Of a stretch of 64,000 bases of DNA, positions 28,001-38,584 are shown piece after piece. The notes below the pieces were generated by a model. It saw nothing but the letters and a program-made list of their open reading frames with translations, made no database searches and was not told the DNA's origin. Made by a program: the position numbers and the translations under genes. Origin of the DNA: Mesorhabditis belari (Eukaryota > Nematoda > Chromadorea > Rhabditida > Rhabditidae); NCBI GenBank assembly GCA_958450365.1, contig CAUEEP010000760.1:3302462-3366461 (forward strand), in the 5' to 3' direction. Position 1 is the stretch's first letter; every line of letters starts with the position of its first letter.

Positions 28001-31000
28001 TAACAGCTGCTCATCTCAGCGATCATGGAATCTGGGAAGCCGTAGAGAAACTTGGAGCTACAGTAGGAAACAATAAGGTATGCAAGAAGTCGAACTTTAA
28101 ATATTTAGAGTGAAAATTTTAGGGTGGACCAATCACTCGAAATCGAAGCAAAGCTCTCGCTGATGTGATCACTTCCAGTCGTAAACGAACCAGTCCTGCT
28201 AGGTTAGTACTAAATCACTGAATAGATTAAAGTAAACCTTGTTTGCGTAGCTAGAACTTTCCCTAAGCTTCTAAAAATTTCTTTTAAAATCTCATTGAGC
28301 CTTCGACTCTCCTTTTGTTGTGCTCGTTGTTTTGTATTAGTTCAGTAGCTCCGAATAGCGTAGAGACAAAATGATGTCAATCATTCAATGAAAATTACAA
28401 CCTTATTTCTTTTTCTTATCCAATTACTAGTTAATGAGTAGTGTTATCATTTTCTTATTATTCTCGACATCGAATAAGTGCATGCAATCGTCGTATTTGC
28501 AGCGGTGAAGTGTCACAAAGTGGAGTCTCCTCAATGATGTCTTCATCTTCTCAATCAGTGCCATTTCGGGATGACGGGTAGATTCTTGACTAGGGTTTCT
28601 AACCGTTTAAAAAAGTTACTTATTACTAAATCACGCAGAAACCCTATGCCAACCATTACAGCTTCGAACCCATGCATTCCATGATAACCCCATTCTGCAC
28701 AGATTATTTTTTTTGTGGTTTACTGTGGTCGCATGTAGATTCAAGTTTTTGACTGTAGAGTAACGCAAAGAATTTAGTAGCCCATCGGTGAAACGCGAAA
28801 GAGACAATGGTGGAAGCTCACGAAGTACATCGAATATCTCCGGAGGATCAAAGAAAAGTCATCTACACTCGCTACTTTCATTCAGAAGTCACTCATCAGA
28901 TGCGACCAGCTCTACTCAATCGAGCAGACCAAACTCTCCTTATGATTCACAAGTACATTGTCAATTCTAATTTTAGACAAAGGCCTTAACAAAGCGACAT
29001 AAACAACAACAATGCAACAACAAATGCAACAATTGCAGATTCGTCAACTGAGCGAAATTGATCAATCTGAAGTGTGTGCCTGGCTGGCAGCTGAATGTTC
29101 TCATGCTCTTCGTCTTCGACCTGAGCCTGGACCAATCGAATTCCATCTAGAGAAGTTACTCCATGAGCTCCATCATAAGCAAGATTCATCAGCAATACCT
29201 CTGTCTTTCTTCAAGGAGCTCATTAAATTGACAGTAAGCTAGACAAAAATATCATATCCGAAACTTTTTTTAGTACAACTGTTTGGCTCCGAATCAAATT
29301 TTGAAGAGCGGATTGCAAGAAGAAGTGCTCAAATGGATGTCTGATGGCTCTTCAACTCGAGTTGTTCCATCATTGATTGCAGCTTTACAAAAAGTACATA
29401 AAGCTTTTTAGACAAGTTATTTAACAATGTTTAGGTTGACTCGGCTGATCGATCTCGTCATCTCGGTTCATTGATCAAAGCAGTAGCTGGAGCCGTGGAT
29501 CAATGTGAGGCCTTTCCTGTGAGCATCTTTGACCTCTCTGCCCATGCCGCTCCTCATCTATTCCATGGAGCACACGCACTTCGATATTTCAGAAATCATG
29601 TTGTTACGGTATAAATAACTCGATTCTATTATTGGCTCATTTACAAAATCTAGATTACCGTCTCTCGTCATCCAAAATGTGATTCAAACGAGCCATCACA
29701 AAGCAACACCTTTAAGACAGACCCACTTGTCACAATGAAGTACATCTATACAGTTGTTCGAAATCGATTGCCAATCCGACAATCAAGCAGCTCAGAAGAT
29801 GATGAAGATTCACAAGTGAGTTGAAGATTGAAGTTGAAGACGATGAAGCTCTTTCCACGAAATAGATGTATTGATGATATTTAATCAAAAGCCTTTCAGG
29901 GAGGTCCATTCCAATCTCCCGACATCGAACTTTTGGCTCAAAATGGACAAGTGATCGGTGAACAACAAGTGCTTTTGGAAGTGCTTCTGGCCAATTCTAC
30001 CGACAATATTGGACATGTTTTAGCAATTTCTCATCATTTCCATTATCGGTACGAGAAAATTGGCAAAACCTTTATACATTACTTTTTCAGACCTAAAAAG
30101 GCCGGAAATCCCGTTCGTCATATTGAACCAAAAATCAGCCTGGAGCAAAGGATTCGGGAAGAATTGGGAAGATCTACCGGAGCCGAGTTCACTTCCCTGC
30201 CAACAACTAGTGGAGTGGCCCTTGTTGCTGGTTTGTAGTGGAGAATGGGTAAAAGAATTATTCTTTTTTTAGAATTCTTGGAAGGCAAACGGGTTTTCGA
30301 GAAGAGCATGATGAAGAAAATTGATCGAATCGCCCAATCAGCAAGTGGACACTCAACGGGAGAGCCCTCTCCTTTAGCTGCCCATTTTTCCACCTCGCTC
30401 GGCATGCTCACTCTATTGCATTACGTTGATCAGTGAGTTTATTCATCAGATTTTCAAATTTCTAAGCATTATCTCATCAACATATCCAAAATTCAGCTAT
30501 TGGGCAGTGGATGGTTGTCAGGGATATTGGCCTGAGCATCCTTTCTCGATTGCACCCAAAGATGACTATGTCTGCAAAAAATTGGATGCCAAAGTGAATA
30601 GACAATTGGCAGATTTTCTTTCAGTGGCCGCACAAGGAATTCCATCATGGATTGAGTGGATTGCAAAGAATGCGTGAGTTCTTGATAACCTTAGAAACAA
30701 AGAAAATATCAAAGTTATAATATGATAGAAAAGATTTAGACCCTTTGCCCTTTCATTTGAGACGCGTCTTTCATTCTTCCGCTTAACATCATTTGGAAGA
30801 GAAAGAGCTTTGACACATTGGCTACAACAGAGAGATTTTGCCATCGAGGATACAACAATCATGAGAGTGAAAAAAGTGACGATTGAAGTGGCTCGTGAAA
30901 ACTTCCTGCACTTTGCTTATGCCGCACTACACGATACTCCTACTGGGTAAGTTCATTCACCTTTTAGCCAAACAGATAAAATTAAGACGTAAACTAAAGA

Positions 31001-32593
31001 TAAAATGTAGGTCCACGATGGAAGTCAAATTCCGTGGGGAAGCTGGCACTGGACATGGGCCAACCCAAGAATTCTATTCAATTCTGAGTCGAGAATTCAA
31101 GAAAGCCAGCCTCAATCTGTGGTACCCAAGTCGAATTGAAGTCGATCCAGAAACAAACGAGAAATTGATTGCCTCTGATTACGGACTCTTCCCTCTACCA
31201 TGCTCAAAAGAACAACGCATGGAAAAGATCAGATTATATGAATTGTTGGGAAGAGCTCTTGGACAAGCACTACAAGATGGGAAAAGATTGGATATTGTAT
31301 TGAGCCCGATTGTCATGAAATATCTCATCGGCAAAGCACATCTCATTGGACCTTGTGGTTAGTTTTCATTGAAATTAAAAAACTGAATACCATTAAATTC
31401 TAGATCTTGCCACCGTGGATCCATTGGTTTACAAATCAATGAAGCAAATTGAAGAATGTGCGAATGAAGAACTTGAACTGATCATGGCCGAGTATTCAAT
31501 TCCCAATGTGAACATTGATATCTCCACAAACTCTTCTGAACAAATTGTCAATGCAAAGAACCGATGGACTTATTTAGAGGTTATAGAAAAAAAAGAGATG
31601 AAAATAAATAGAAATTTTTAGCGTTTCCGTGAGTTGATGTTGTTGACGATTCGAGAACCATTGGAAGCGATTGTTCATGGATTGAACTCAGCCTTTCCAC
31701 GAGAACATCTTGAATGTTTCCTTCCTGATGAATTTGAAGCACTCTTTTGTGGTGCTGGTGGAGCTGATGCTGAATATTGGATATCTGAAAGAATCACCGA
31801 AGCTCTCAAATTTGATCTGGGGTAGGTATTCAGATTCACCATAATGGGGCTTAAAAAACCCATCAAAAAGAAATCAGTTTACAATTAGATTATTTACCGA
31901 ATTCGATAAATAATGACTTGTTTATATTACAGATATTCGCGCGAGAGTGCCACAGTGAAAAACTTTGTGCAAATGCTCACCGAATTTCCTCCAGCAAAAC
32001 GGCAACGATTCTTACAATTTGTGACAGGATCTCCGAGATTACCCCATGGAGGATTTGCTGCATTGAGCCCTCCATTAACGGTGAGTAAAACTTCCATAGT
32101 TGGAACTAAGGCAGATCCAAAACTTGTGCGTCGGGACTCGAACCCGCAAGCTCTCGCTTACTGGGCAACCATTATACCACAATGCACTTGATATCCCTTA
32201 CTACAAAGGGAGTTAACCCTATATCATATTCATCAAAACTGTAAAACCTTTAAAACCCAATTTCAGGTGGTTTGCAAGAGTACGAGCTCTGGAAGTCCAG
32301 ATGGAGAATTTCCATCGGCTGTCACCTGCAAGAATTATGTGAAACTGCCAAATTATAGCAGTTATGAGGTGAGTGATTGGGAATATTGCATTAATGTTAG
32401 GCATAACTTACTAAGAATTGTACTCACTAAGAATTGTACTCACTAAGAATTGTACTCACTAAGAATTTTTGTACTAAAAGTTAATTTGAAGTGTATCCGA
32501 AGGCAAGCTTTAACGCCAAAACATTCTCTTTAGGTGATGGTGCGTCAATTCGAGATTGCACTGACGAATGCTCTCCATTTCGATTACAACTAA
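14841..32593 (+). CDS. TRIP12: TRIP12/Ufd4-class HECT E3 ubiquitin-protein ligase
   Basis: Thirty-nine exons joined in consistent phase give 1776 aa; separate entries give the exon coordinates. Order: Ser/Arg-rich disordered N-terminus with LRRSARLKPQP, resembling the LRRSTRQK segment of TRIP12; Gln-rich segment; armadillo-like repeats; Ser-rich linker; a Ufd4/TRIP12-type central helical region; C-terminal HECT domain with catalytic Cys-1744 in TCKNYVKLP, 32 residues before the end as in TRIP12. The family ubiquitinates ubiquitin-fusion and other substrates in nucleus and cytosol. The WWE domain found in animal TRIP12 is not encoded. Start: ATG 14841 lies 7 nt after an AATTTCAG acceptor, fitting trans-splicing. 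A second promoter probably serves the alternative first exon at 20583. An HMG-box gene lies antisense in intron 25721-27471. HECTD1 is the alternative family, but the armadillo and C-terminal sequence fit TRIP12 better. Confidence 0.93.
20583..20763 (+). CDS. TRIP12: Alternative first coding exon of the E3 ligase (short form)
   Basis: Begins MDDDMEEGEV, is acidic and Thr-Pro rich, and ends with FAPG at a GTGTGT donor in phase 1, so it joins the exon at 23963 to give a 1462-aa protein beginning just before the armadillo region. An in-frame TAG lies 24 nt upstream of the ATG and no convincing 3' splice site lies between, so this is a first exon, not an internal one. The preceding C/T-rich and GC-richer sequence (19960-20560) is the likely internal promoter. 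Confidence 0.75.
23963..25720 (+). other. E3 ligase exons coding the armadillo-like repeats
   Basis: Exons 23963-24144, 24711-24806, 24848-24949, 24990-25146, 25189-25291, 25335-25490, 25533-25610 and 25656-25720. They align in order with the TRIP12 armadillo block: LLENLQSNDLWRKREAVQTI, SHSVAADAIPLLIAL, ALKPLLILSRKYGRNILQA, GGLSGVLRHLYFFNQHAQRSA and, at the end, ELAPALPDSNIFSIDRL (TRIP12 has ELMPCLPKEGIFAVD). The donor at 25292 (GTTAGT) was chosen because it keeps frame with the next exon. This region recognises substrates in the family. Confidence 0.9.
25745..25750 (-). terminator. Poly(A) signal of the nested HMG-box gene
   Basis: AATAAA on the minus strand, 112 nt past the HMG stop codon and only 25 nt from the host gene's donor on the other strand. 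Confidence 0.55.
25862..27237 (-). CDS. Two-HMG-box chromatin protein, nested antisense gene
   Basis: Eight exons (27237-27073, 26836-26765, 26717-26576, 26528-26431, 26396-26319, 26275-26174, 26129-26061, 25909-25862) give 257 aa. HMG box A (about 10-82) shows SPFFCFIEMCQKEH, KCSEAWKGM and ERYSAEM; the linker KWKDPNAPKKPLSGYVWF opens box B (about 95-163), which ends RQPYEELAKRSKERY. The DPNAPK linker and paired boxes are those of HMGB proteins, which bind and bend DNA without sequence preference in the nucleus. The C-terminal 95 residues are Ser/Tyr-rich, not the acidic tail of vertebrate HMGB1. The ATG follows a TTATTCAG acceptor by 8 nt. The entire gene, including its poly(A) signal, lies inside an intron of the E3 ligase on the opposite strand. 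Confidence 0.92.
27472..30946 (+). other. E3 ligase exons coding the linker and central helical region
   Basis: Exons 27472-27590, 27698-27907, 27985-28077, 28123-28202, 28503-28577, 28778-28952, 29039-29233, 29274-29393, 29435-29608, 29654-29815, 29900-30048, 30091-30230, 30273-30432, 30497-30673 and 30740-30946. A Ser/Arg-rich linker (28123-28952) separates the armadillo part from a region matching TRIP12 at ALRYFRNHVV (ALKFFNTHQL there), HYWAVDGCQGYWP, KVNRQLADFL and PFALSFETRLSFFRLTSFGR. The acceptor at 29038 was chosen because the frame is closed by a TAA just upstream. Confidence 0.88.
32126..32187 (-). pseudogene. tRNA-like / tRNA-derived repeat with A and B boxes, 62 nt
   Basis: On the minus strand GTGCATTGTGGTATAATGGT carries a good box A and GGTTCGAGTCC a perfect box B, and the ends (GTGC...GCAC) pair as an acceptor stem. 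The unit is about 10 nt shorter than a tRNA: the anticodon arm is replaced by a 4-bp AAGC/GCTT stem with a GAGA loop. It is therefore a deleted tRNA pseudogene or the head of a SINE, sitting in an intron of the E3 ligase. Confidence 0.6.
32410..32475. repeat. 16-bp tandem repeat, ACTAAGAATTGTACTC x4
   Basis: Three perfect copies and a fourth partial one lie in the last intron of the E3 ligase, 60 bp before the terminal exon. Confidence 0.9.
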
Positions 32594-33130
32594 TCTCTTT
32601 CCTTTTCACCTCTTTTATCATCTTCAAATCCCCTCCGATCCCATCCAGGTTTCTCGTTTTTCTTCACGGGTTTTCACTCCTGGGTCTTCCTTTTTTTCTA
32701 CTTGTTGGATTCCCTGTATATAGTGTAAATTCACATTCGCACAACACTTCATAGGAGTTATGCCTTTCTTTTTTGAAATATCTTTATATTGATCACTTAT
32801 TTGATAGGCTTTAATCCCGAAGAATCATTGTAGCATTTTGCCAATTCTTTCCCATTCAAAGTGCCGTTATTTCTCTTTTTTTAGTGTGAAAAGTGCTTAA
32901 CTGTGAAGGTTAGATGAATATTTTGAAATTCTTGATGGCTAGTCGAGATCATTTTTATCAATATTTCTATATTTTCGTCTTTCCGCTTTTTGTTTTCTTT
33001 GATCAGAATCGACTCGAGACGCTAGTTTTCCCCTTGAAAATCTTTTTTTGATTCTGGGTATCATTTTGTGAAATTTCTCCTTCAAGTCTTTTTTCGTGAT
33101 TGATTTTGCTTTTGTCGATTGCTATGGATT

Positions 33131-33136
33131 AATAAA
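33131..33136 (+). terminator. Poly(A) signal of the E3 ligase
   Basis: Two AATAAA motifs (33131 and 33143) give a 3' UTR of about 540 nt. The interval 32594-33287 is otherwise only the convergent 3' flanks of the E3 ligase and lin-32. Confidence 0.5.
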
Positions 33137-33287
33137 GATTACAATAAAATGAAAACGAATAGCGAATAGCGAATATAAAGTTTATCTCAATAAGAATGAT
33201 GAATGAGATCAAACGGAAAAAAATATAAATACTCGTAAAGATTAAAGTAGAACAAAAAAAATGCAAGAAAATTGAAACAGCCAAAAT

Positions 33288-35088
33288 TTAATGTTTACTA
33301 GATGGAGATCGAAGAATTTTAGAAAGACCTTCAATGTATTGTTGAGCCATTAAAAGAGTTTCAAATTTCGAGAGACGTCGGCCAGAATCCATTTCGGGGA
33401 GAACTGTGCGTAGCTGGAAATTTGTACTTTTGATATGGTTTCAGTTTTTCAAGTAATTTGACACATTTCAGTGATTACACTAGTGAAATTTGACGCTAAA
33501 TATTTGTAAATTATTGAACTCAAGTACATATTAAGTTGAGGAAAAATAATGTGCGTATTTTGGGTGTAACAATTTCTTGAATTCTACAATAGCAACTATC
33601 AATAAGTAAGGTATTCTCCATTTTTATCAATGACTTTTTCTCATCTTCGACGCAAGTGCCTGATTCTATTTGTGAAAAATTGGCGATTTTTGGATCCAAA
33701 ATAGTTGTCAACCGCTTTTTTTGACTTCATGACCATCGAACTTTACTCCCATGATAAACTGTTTCAGGGACTGAAACAAAAAGTAATCTGGCTAAGGCTA
33801 AGGCAGGAGAGTAAGACCAAGAAGCAACTTTCAGCCCAGCTCGTCAATTTTTTGTGATCTTTGTCAATTCGTCAATTTTGTCCATTTTTGCAGTGTGGGG
33901 TTTTGCGTTGTCGTGCAAAAATCGAATCTTTGATGGATTGAGCCCCAATCTCTTTAAAGCATCGTTAACTCTTGTCAATTGTTTTGAATAGAGATCAGCA
34001 TCAATGTTTTCTTCTGGGTTAGCTAACTCATAGTGCACCAAACTTTTCTTTCCATTTCCACCAGCAACAGAGCATTATTTTCTTACCGTGAATATTAGGC
34101 TTGGAAGTGGTTTGAAGGGTTTGCCCGGTAGATAATCATTGGTTTTTCCTTTTGACACTCTCGTAATTGACCCAAGTTTCATCAGATGTCAAAATCTAAT
34201 CCCAAAAATCACCAGCTTTGCATTTATGGAGCAAAAAAGAACTGGCGTTGACACGAGTTGTTTTGTTGTCTTGAGTCAGTTTGTTTTTCAACTCATTTTC
34301 CACAGCGAATTTTTTTCCCGAGTTGGTGCAAATGATTGTCGATTGTTTTCTGATCGAGATCAAATATTTTTTCAAGCTCACGAGTCATGAGTGTTGGGCT
34401 GTAGTCAATTTCAATTCACCAATGCGAAATTCAAAACGTGCATTATTTTTGCCTCAACCTAATAGATGTCCATAATTTCCTTCAGATGATGGAAATTGTT
34501 ATTCTTATTTGAATATTTTGAATGAATTCCATTTCGTTTCCCCAACCAACCTTATCGTAAGCCAAATTCAACATAAGCATTCGTCTTCTTTCTCTTTCAT
34601 TGGCCGCACTTCTCCTTGATCGCAACAGCTGTGGTGATGGGGTCTTGTATCGTCTTGTTCTCATCTTAAATTCAAAATACGAAACTGTTTGTGAGGTCAA
34701 AAATGTGTAAATTAAATATACACTAATACTTTTATCAAAATCAATGTGTAAACTAACTTTTCTTGTTTCAGGCTTCATATCTTCTGATTGATTTGATGCA
34801 GTTGAATGGGAAAGATCACATGATGAATAACTAAATAGGTATTCTTTTTTATTGAACACTTGTCTGAGTTTGTTATTATGCACAATTTAGCGCACACCTA
34901 CACAGTTAATTATCAACAAATTTCATAACTTACACAGAACTAATAGGAAAAGTTGGGCTGGTGATTGGAGTGGGAAAGAGAGGACTCGTCTGACTGGTCG
35001 AAAAGACAAGGCTTGATTGAAATGAAGAAATTGATGGTGATGGGAAATGGAGAAGATGGCTTGTGCATGGATCCCATGTTGCTGACAT
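33288..35088 (-). CDS. lin-32: LIN-32 / Atonal-family bHLH transcription factor
   Basis: Four exons (35088-34934, 34830-34758, 34664-34551, 33413-33288) give 155 aa. RRYKTPSPQLLR, then the basic region and helix 1 RRSAANERERRRM (94-105) and, across the intron, loop and helix 2 LRTVLPEMDSGRRLSKFET to YIEGLSKIL, match LIN-32, the nematode Atonal orthologue, almost residue for residue. LIN-32 specifies neural precursors and touch and ray neurons as a heterodimer with an E protein (established). The ATG directly follows ATTTTCAG, a likely trans-splice site. The acceptor of exon 3 reads TTTAAG, an unusual AAG; retention of that 93-nt intron would also stay in frame. The 1137-bp intron 3 contains a decayed mariner element. 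The upstream 3.5 kb has no gene, as expected for a developmental regulator. Confidence 0.94.
33640..34420 (-). mobile_element. Decayed mariner transposase relic in lin-32 intron
   Basis: Reading on the minus strand in several frames one finds, in transposase order, the helix-turn-helix part (TRELEKIFDLDQKTIDNHL near 34390-34330), the first catalytic block SDETWVNYESVK (34190-34155), VHYELANPEENID (about 34040-34000) and LHDNAKPHTA (about 33920-33890). Frameshifts and stops separate them, so the copy is dead. The match is to the mariner (Mos1-like) branch of Tc1/mariner. Clear terminal repeats were not found; the limits are approximate. Confidence 0.8.
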
Positions 35089-35621
35089 CTGAAAATACTC
35101 TTTCATAGCTAATTTCAAATAAAAAGAGTTGAAGGAGAGAAGGAGAATGAATCAATGAAACATTCAATTTGAAAATAATCGGAACAAAACACGTTTTAAA
35201 ATTGACAAGAGTCGTTTACAAACATTGAGGTTTGGTTTGCGGTACGTCTGAGAAATGGTTAATGAGAGGAGAACATGCAAAAGAAGGGATAAAGAGGGTG
35301 AAAGGGGGAAAGGGGAGGAGTGACCTCTACAGTAACTTCCACCCCTTTTCGACCGCCCTTCTGTTTTTTTTATCCAAAACCATTTCAGCTAGATATTTAA
35401 ATAAACATAAGAACTGATCTAAATAAATTCGGATCTGATCTGACATAGTAGATAAAGTAAAGACTAAAAATGAAGTTAGAGTAGCCTCACAGAAACGAAA
35501 CCTCTTTCCAGTTGCATTAAAGTGCTTAACTCGTAGACGAATCCAGTATGACTTCAAAATACATACTGAAAATGTGCAAATATTCAAGCTGCATGACTGC
35601 ATGACATAAATGAAATGATTT

Positions 35622-35823
35622 AGAAAGGTTTACAGTACTTACAGTACAGAAAGGTTTAAAGTACTTACAGTACAGAAAGGTTTACAGCACATACAGTACA
35701 GAAAGGTTTACAGTACTTACAGTACAGAAAGCTTTACAGTACTTACAGTACAGAAAGCTTTACAGTACTTAGAGTACAGAAAGGTTTACAGTACATACAG
35801 TACAGAAAGGTTTACAGTACAGT
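35622..35823. repeat. 26-bp minisatellite, about 8 units
   Basis: The unit AGAAAGGTTTACAGTACTTA followed by CAGTAC recurs about every 26 bp with single-base variants (for example AAGCTTTACAG, CATACAGTAC). Confidence 0.9.
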
Positions 35824-38496
35824 AAATCCTAAAACAAAGCTCTGTCAATTCTTCTTCTGAAATTTACATCTAAAAATCAAGATATTATTGGCTTCTTTAA
35901 TGATAATTATCGCACAACACTTGCGACTGATGATATGATTAATGAGGTGAATGGTTATGCTCTCGGCAAGGTGGGACTCCATTTAGGCATCTCGACAAAA
36001 TTCACGAAGAGACACAAAATCTAATCTTGATTAGAAACACTAAACATCAGCAACAACAACATATAAATGATGGACACCCACTGAGAATGAATAGAGAAAA
36101 AAAGCAAGAAGAGAAATCAACCATACTCTTCTCCCACTCTCTCCCAATCATTTCCCAAACGATCATTGTGAGAGTTGCGTAACTTACACCCGTCACCGAG
36201 AAATTATCCAGCTTACATCATCGGGTTCATTTCTTCGAAATTATCTCATCAAACAAAAAAAAGAAAGAAGAGAAATCATTTCTTCGAAATTATTTCATTT
36301 TGATGGGCTTGTCATCATTTATTTTTGATTCAACAGTTAGCAATCTGATTGCTAGACAAGCGTGTTAAAATCGAGGATTGTTTATTGACAAGCATGTACT
36401 CAAGGTATTGAAACAAAAAAAAACATTGATCCAAGCGTACAAAGCATGAGTAAATTAGCTATAAGCCATTTAAGTAAATGACTGAATAGCCTCTCTCCTA
36501 AATGAACTCACTATCAGAGCTCATAAATCTGTGAACGGATACGTGGAAGAGGTAGTTGTGAGAGTTGTGAGGTGAGGCGCGTGCCTCTTTTTTCCCCCAA
36601 AGCCCTAACCGATCTTTTTTCTCGTAAAGATCGAGATAGTCTCCTCTCCATTTTCCCCTTTAAGTACACCTCCCCGAAAACTTAGCCACAGCTGTGTTCC
36701 CCTCATTGAAATCTCTTCGCTCCTTTACCCCTAAAAGAACCGACATGACAAAAACTAATGGCACCTTGCTGAAAATTGCGTTTTTTTTACACGATGCTAC
36801 GGTAATGGTTGCGAGTTCAAGTCCAAGAAAAAAAGTTTAATAGGTATTGTTTTTGAGCTTTTTCTAGACCTACAGCAAAATGAAAGAAGGATATATGACA
36901 GAAATCGGAAAAGTTTTTATCTTTAGTTTCAAGATTTGGTTAGGAAAAGTATTCGGGATCCACCAATCAACTCAGAACACTAAAACAATATAAAATAAGC
37001 AATAATGAAATGAATAAGCTCAATTACAACCTAGAAAGCACTCTTGATATCTTGATAATACAGGCAACAAGCAGGTACGGAATTGACTCTTGATAATTCC
37101 TAATAACAGGCAGGTACGGAATTCAATCAAAATTGTGATGAATTCGTTTATGTTTTTGTTCACCCCATGGCATTGTAGATGGTTATCAGAAATTTGGATG
37201 AAAATATTGGTGAATGAGCGAAGAAGTGCCAGGAGCACTCCATCTCATCCCATCTCTTTCCTCCTTCTGTGCACATATGGTTGCAGCAAGGCCATCTCTT
37301 CTTTTCCATGGCTGACTCGATCTCATCAATGAATGAGAAAATACACCTCCACAAACCGTGTCCATCTCTCAATTTTTTTCCTTTTCTTTCCACCTTTTGA
37401 ATGGTTTCTCTTCATTTTCTTTTTCCACCAATTGACAGCTATTTATAACCATTTCTCATAGTGAGACTCTCATGGCAACCTCGCGACTGTAGACATTATT
37501 TTTGAATCTAAAAAGAATTGGAACCAGTATGCTTATGAAAATTCAAAGTTAAGTTAAAGTAAATCTAAAGACAATTGAGATTAATCGATTATGATTTAGA
37601 AGCCTGTATGTAGTAAGCTCGATTTACTGTATGTGGTAAGCTACATACAGTAAATGTTTAGCTTGTTCAACTTTAAAATTTTCAAAGATTCAAAGGATCT
37701 ATATTTCAAGCTAATCACGAGTCTAGTCACACGAATTCGAACAGGAAATAACAGCTCCCTTTGACTGATCACCGCTTTCTGCCAACGGCTGCCAATTTAG
37801 AGATTAACTCCCACCTTTCCCATTGCATAATCCCAAACACAGCCAATCCCTTATGGAATCTTTTTGAGCGGAAAACAGGTGGCGGTTGAAGATAAAGGTG
37901 AACAATTAGCGCATTTACCAGTGACCTGTGAACAGAGAAATATTTTGATAGCATGTAACAGGTTAAATCAAAAAGAATAGAAAGATCAGAGCTTGTGAAA
38001 AGAAACAGAGTTTTAGGGAACTTCAAGAGCAAATCGATCAAATAAATTGAATTGAGATTAAAGGGATACAATTAAACCTACTTTCTTCCTGTCTTCCTGT
38101 CTATACCGTAAATTGTCTTCAATAAAATCTTGTCTTGATTCGTGATTCACATCGGTGAGGTGACTCTCGGTCAAAGAAGGTCATAAGTCAATGAAAGCTA
38201 TAAGACATCAGGCAGCACCTGTCATTTTTCTGCTTTCTTCTTTTTGATAGCTTTCATCAAATCGGTTCTTTTTGGGGTGCAAATGGTGAATGAATGTTGC
38301 GTCACGGTCTCTGTCTCTTTTCCCATTCAGTAATAATTGCCAGCGCTCCCGACTCCTTTGAAATGCCGATTTGACTGTACGAGTGGAAAATGGCTTAATT
38401 GATGATCTTGTTTCTTAGAATTGCGAGCAGGAAATGCAAATTTGTTCCATACAATGGTTCCATACAATGTATAGAGTTTAAAAATGTAAATGATCT

Positions 38497-38502
38497 TTTA
38501 TT
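38497..38502 (-). terminator. Poly(A) signal of the GT31 gene
   Basis: AATAAA on the minus strand about 83 nt beyond the stop codon. Confidence 0.6.
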
Positions 38503-38584
38503 TATACAAACCCTTGATATCAAGATAGTACAAGTATATCAAGATACAAGATAGTACAAGATGAAGTTAAGAACTGTACAATGT

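Larger units (their letters stand above)
31011..32593 (+). other. E3 ligase exons coding the HECT catalytic domain
   Basis: Exons 31011-31357, 31404-31579, 31622-31821, 31933-32080, 32267-32368 and 32534-32593. The N-lobe shows GEAGTGHGPTQEFYSILSREF (E2-binding lobe) and LGRALGQALQDGKRLDI; then FLQFVTGSPRLPHGGF and the thioester loop SAVTCKNYVKLPNYSSYE, with the active-site Cys codon at 32327-32329. The domain accepts ubiquitin from an E2 and passes it to substrates. The stop codon TAA is 32591-32593. The last intron contains a tandem repeat and the preceding one a tRNA-like sequence. Confidence 0.95.
35089..38584. other. Gene-free upstream region of lin-32
   Basis: No supportable coding exon. 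It contains a 26-bp minisatellite (35622-35823), a C/T-rich block at 36575-36730 with a CAGCTG E-box (36689-36694) that could be regulatory for lin-32, and AT-rich sequence elsewhere. The minus-strand frame at 37769-38071 lacks homology and splice context. Confidence 0.5.

Noticed and set aside
28981..29038. Upstream part of the MQQQMQQ frame as coding sequence of the E3 ligase
   Set aside because: A TAA precedes it in frame, and the TTGCAG acceptor at 29038 joins the flanking exons in phase.
35622..35823. Regularly spaced repeats that could suggest a CRISPR array
   Set aside because: Units are directly adjacent 26-bp copies without unique spacers, in a eukaryotic intergenic region.
36548..36560. 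GAGGTAG motif like the let-7 seed
   Set aside because: The rest does not match let-7 and the flanks fold into only a 5-bp stem.
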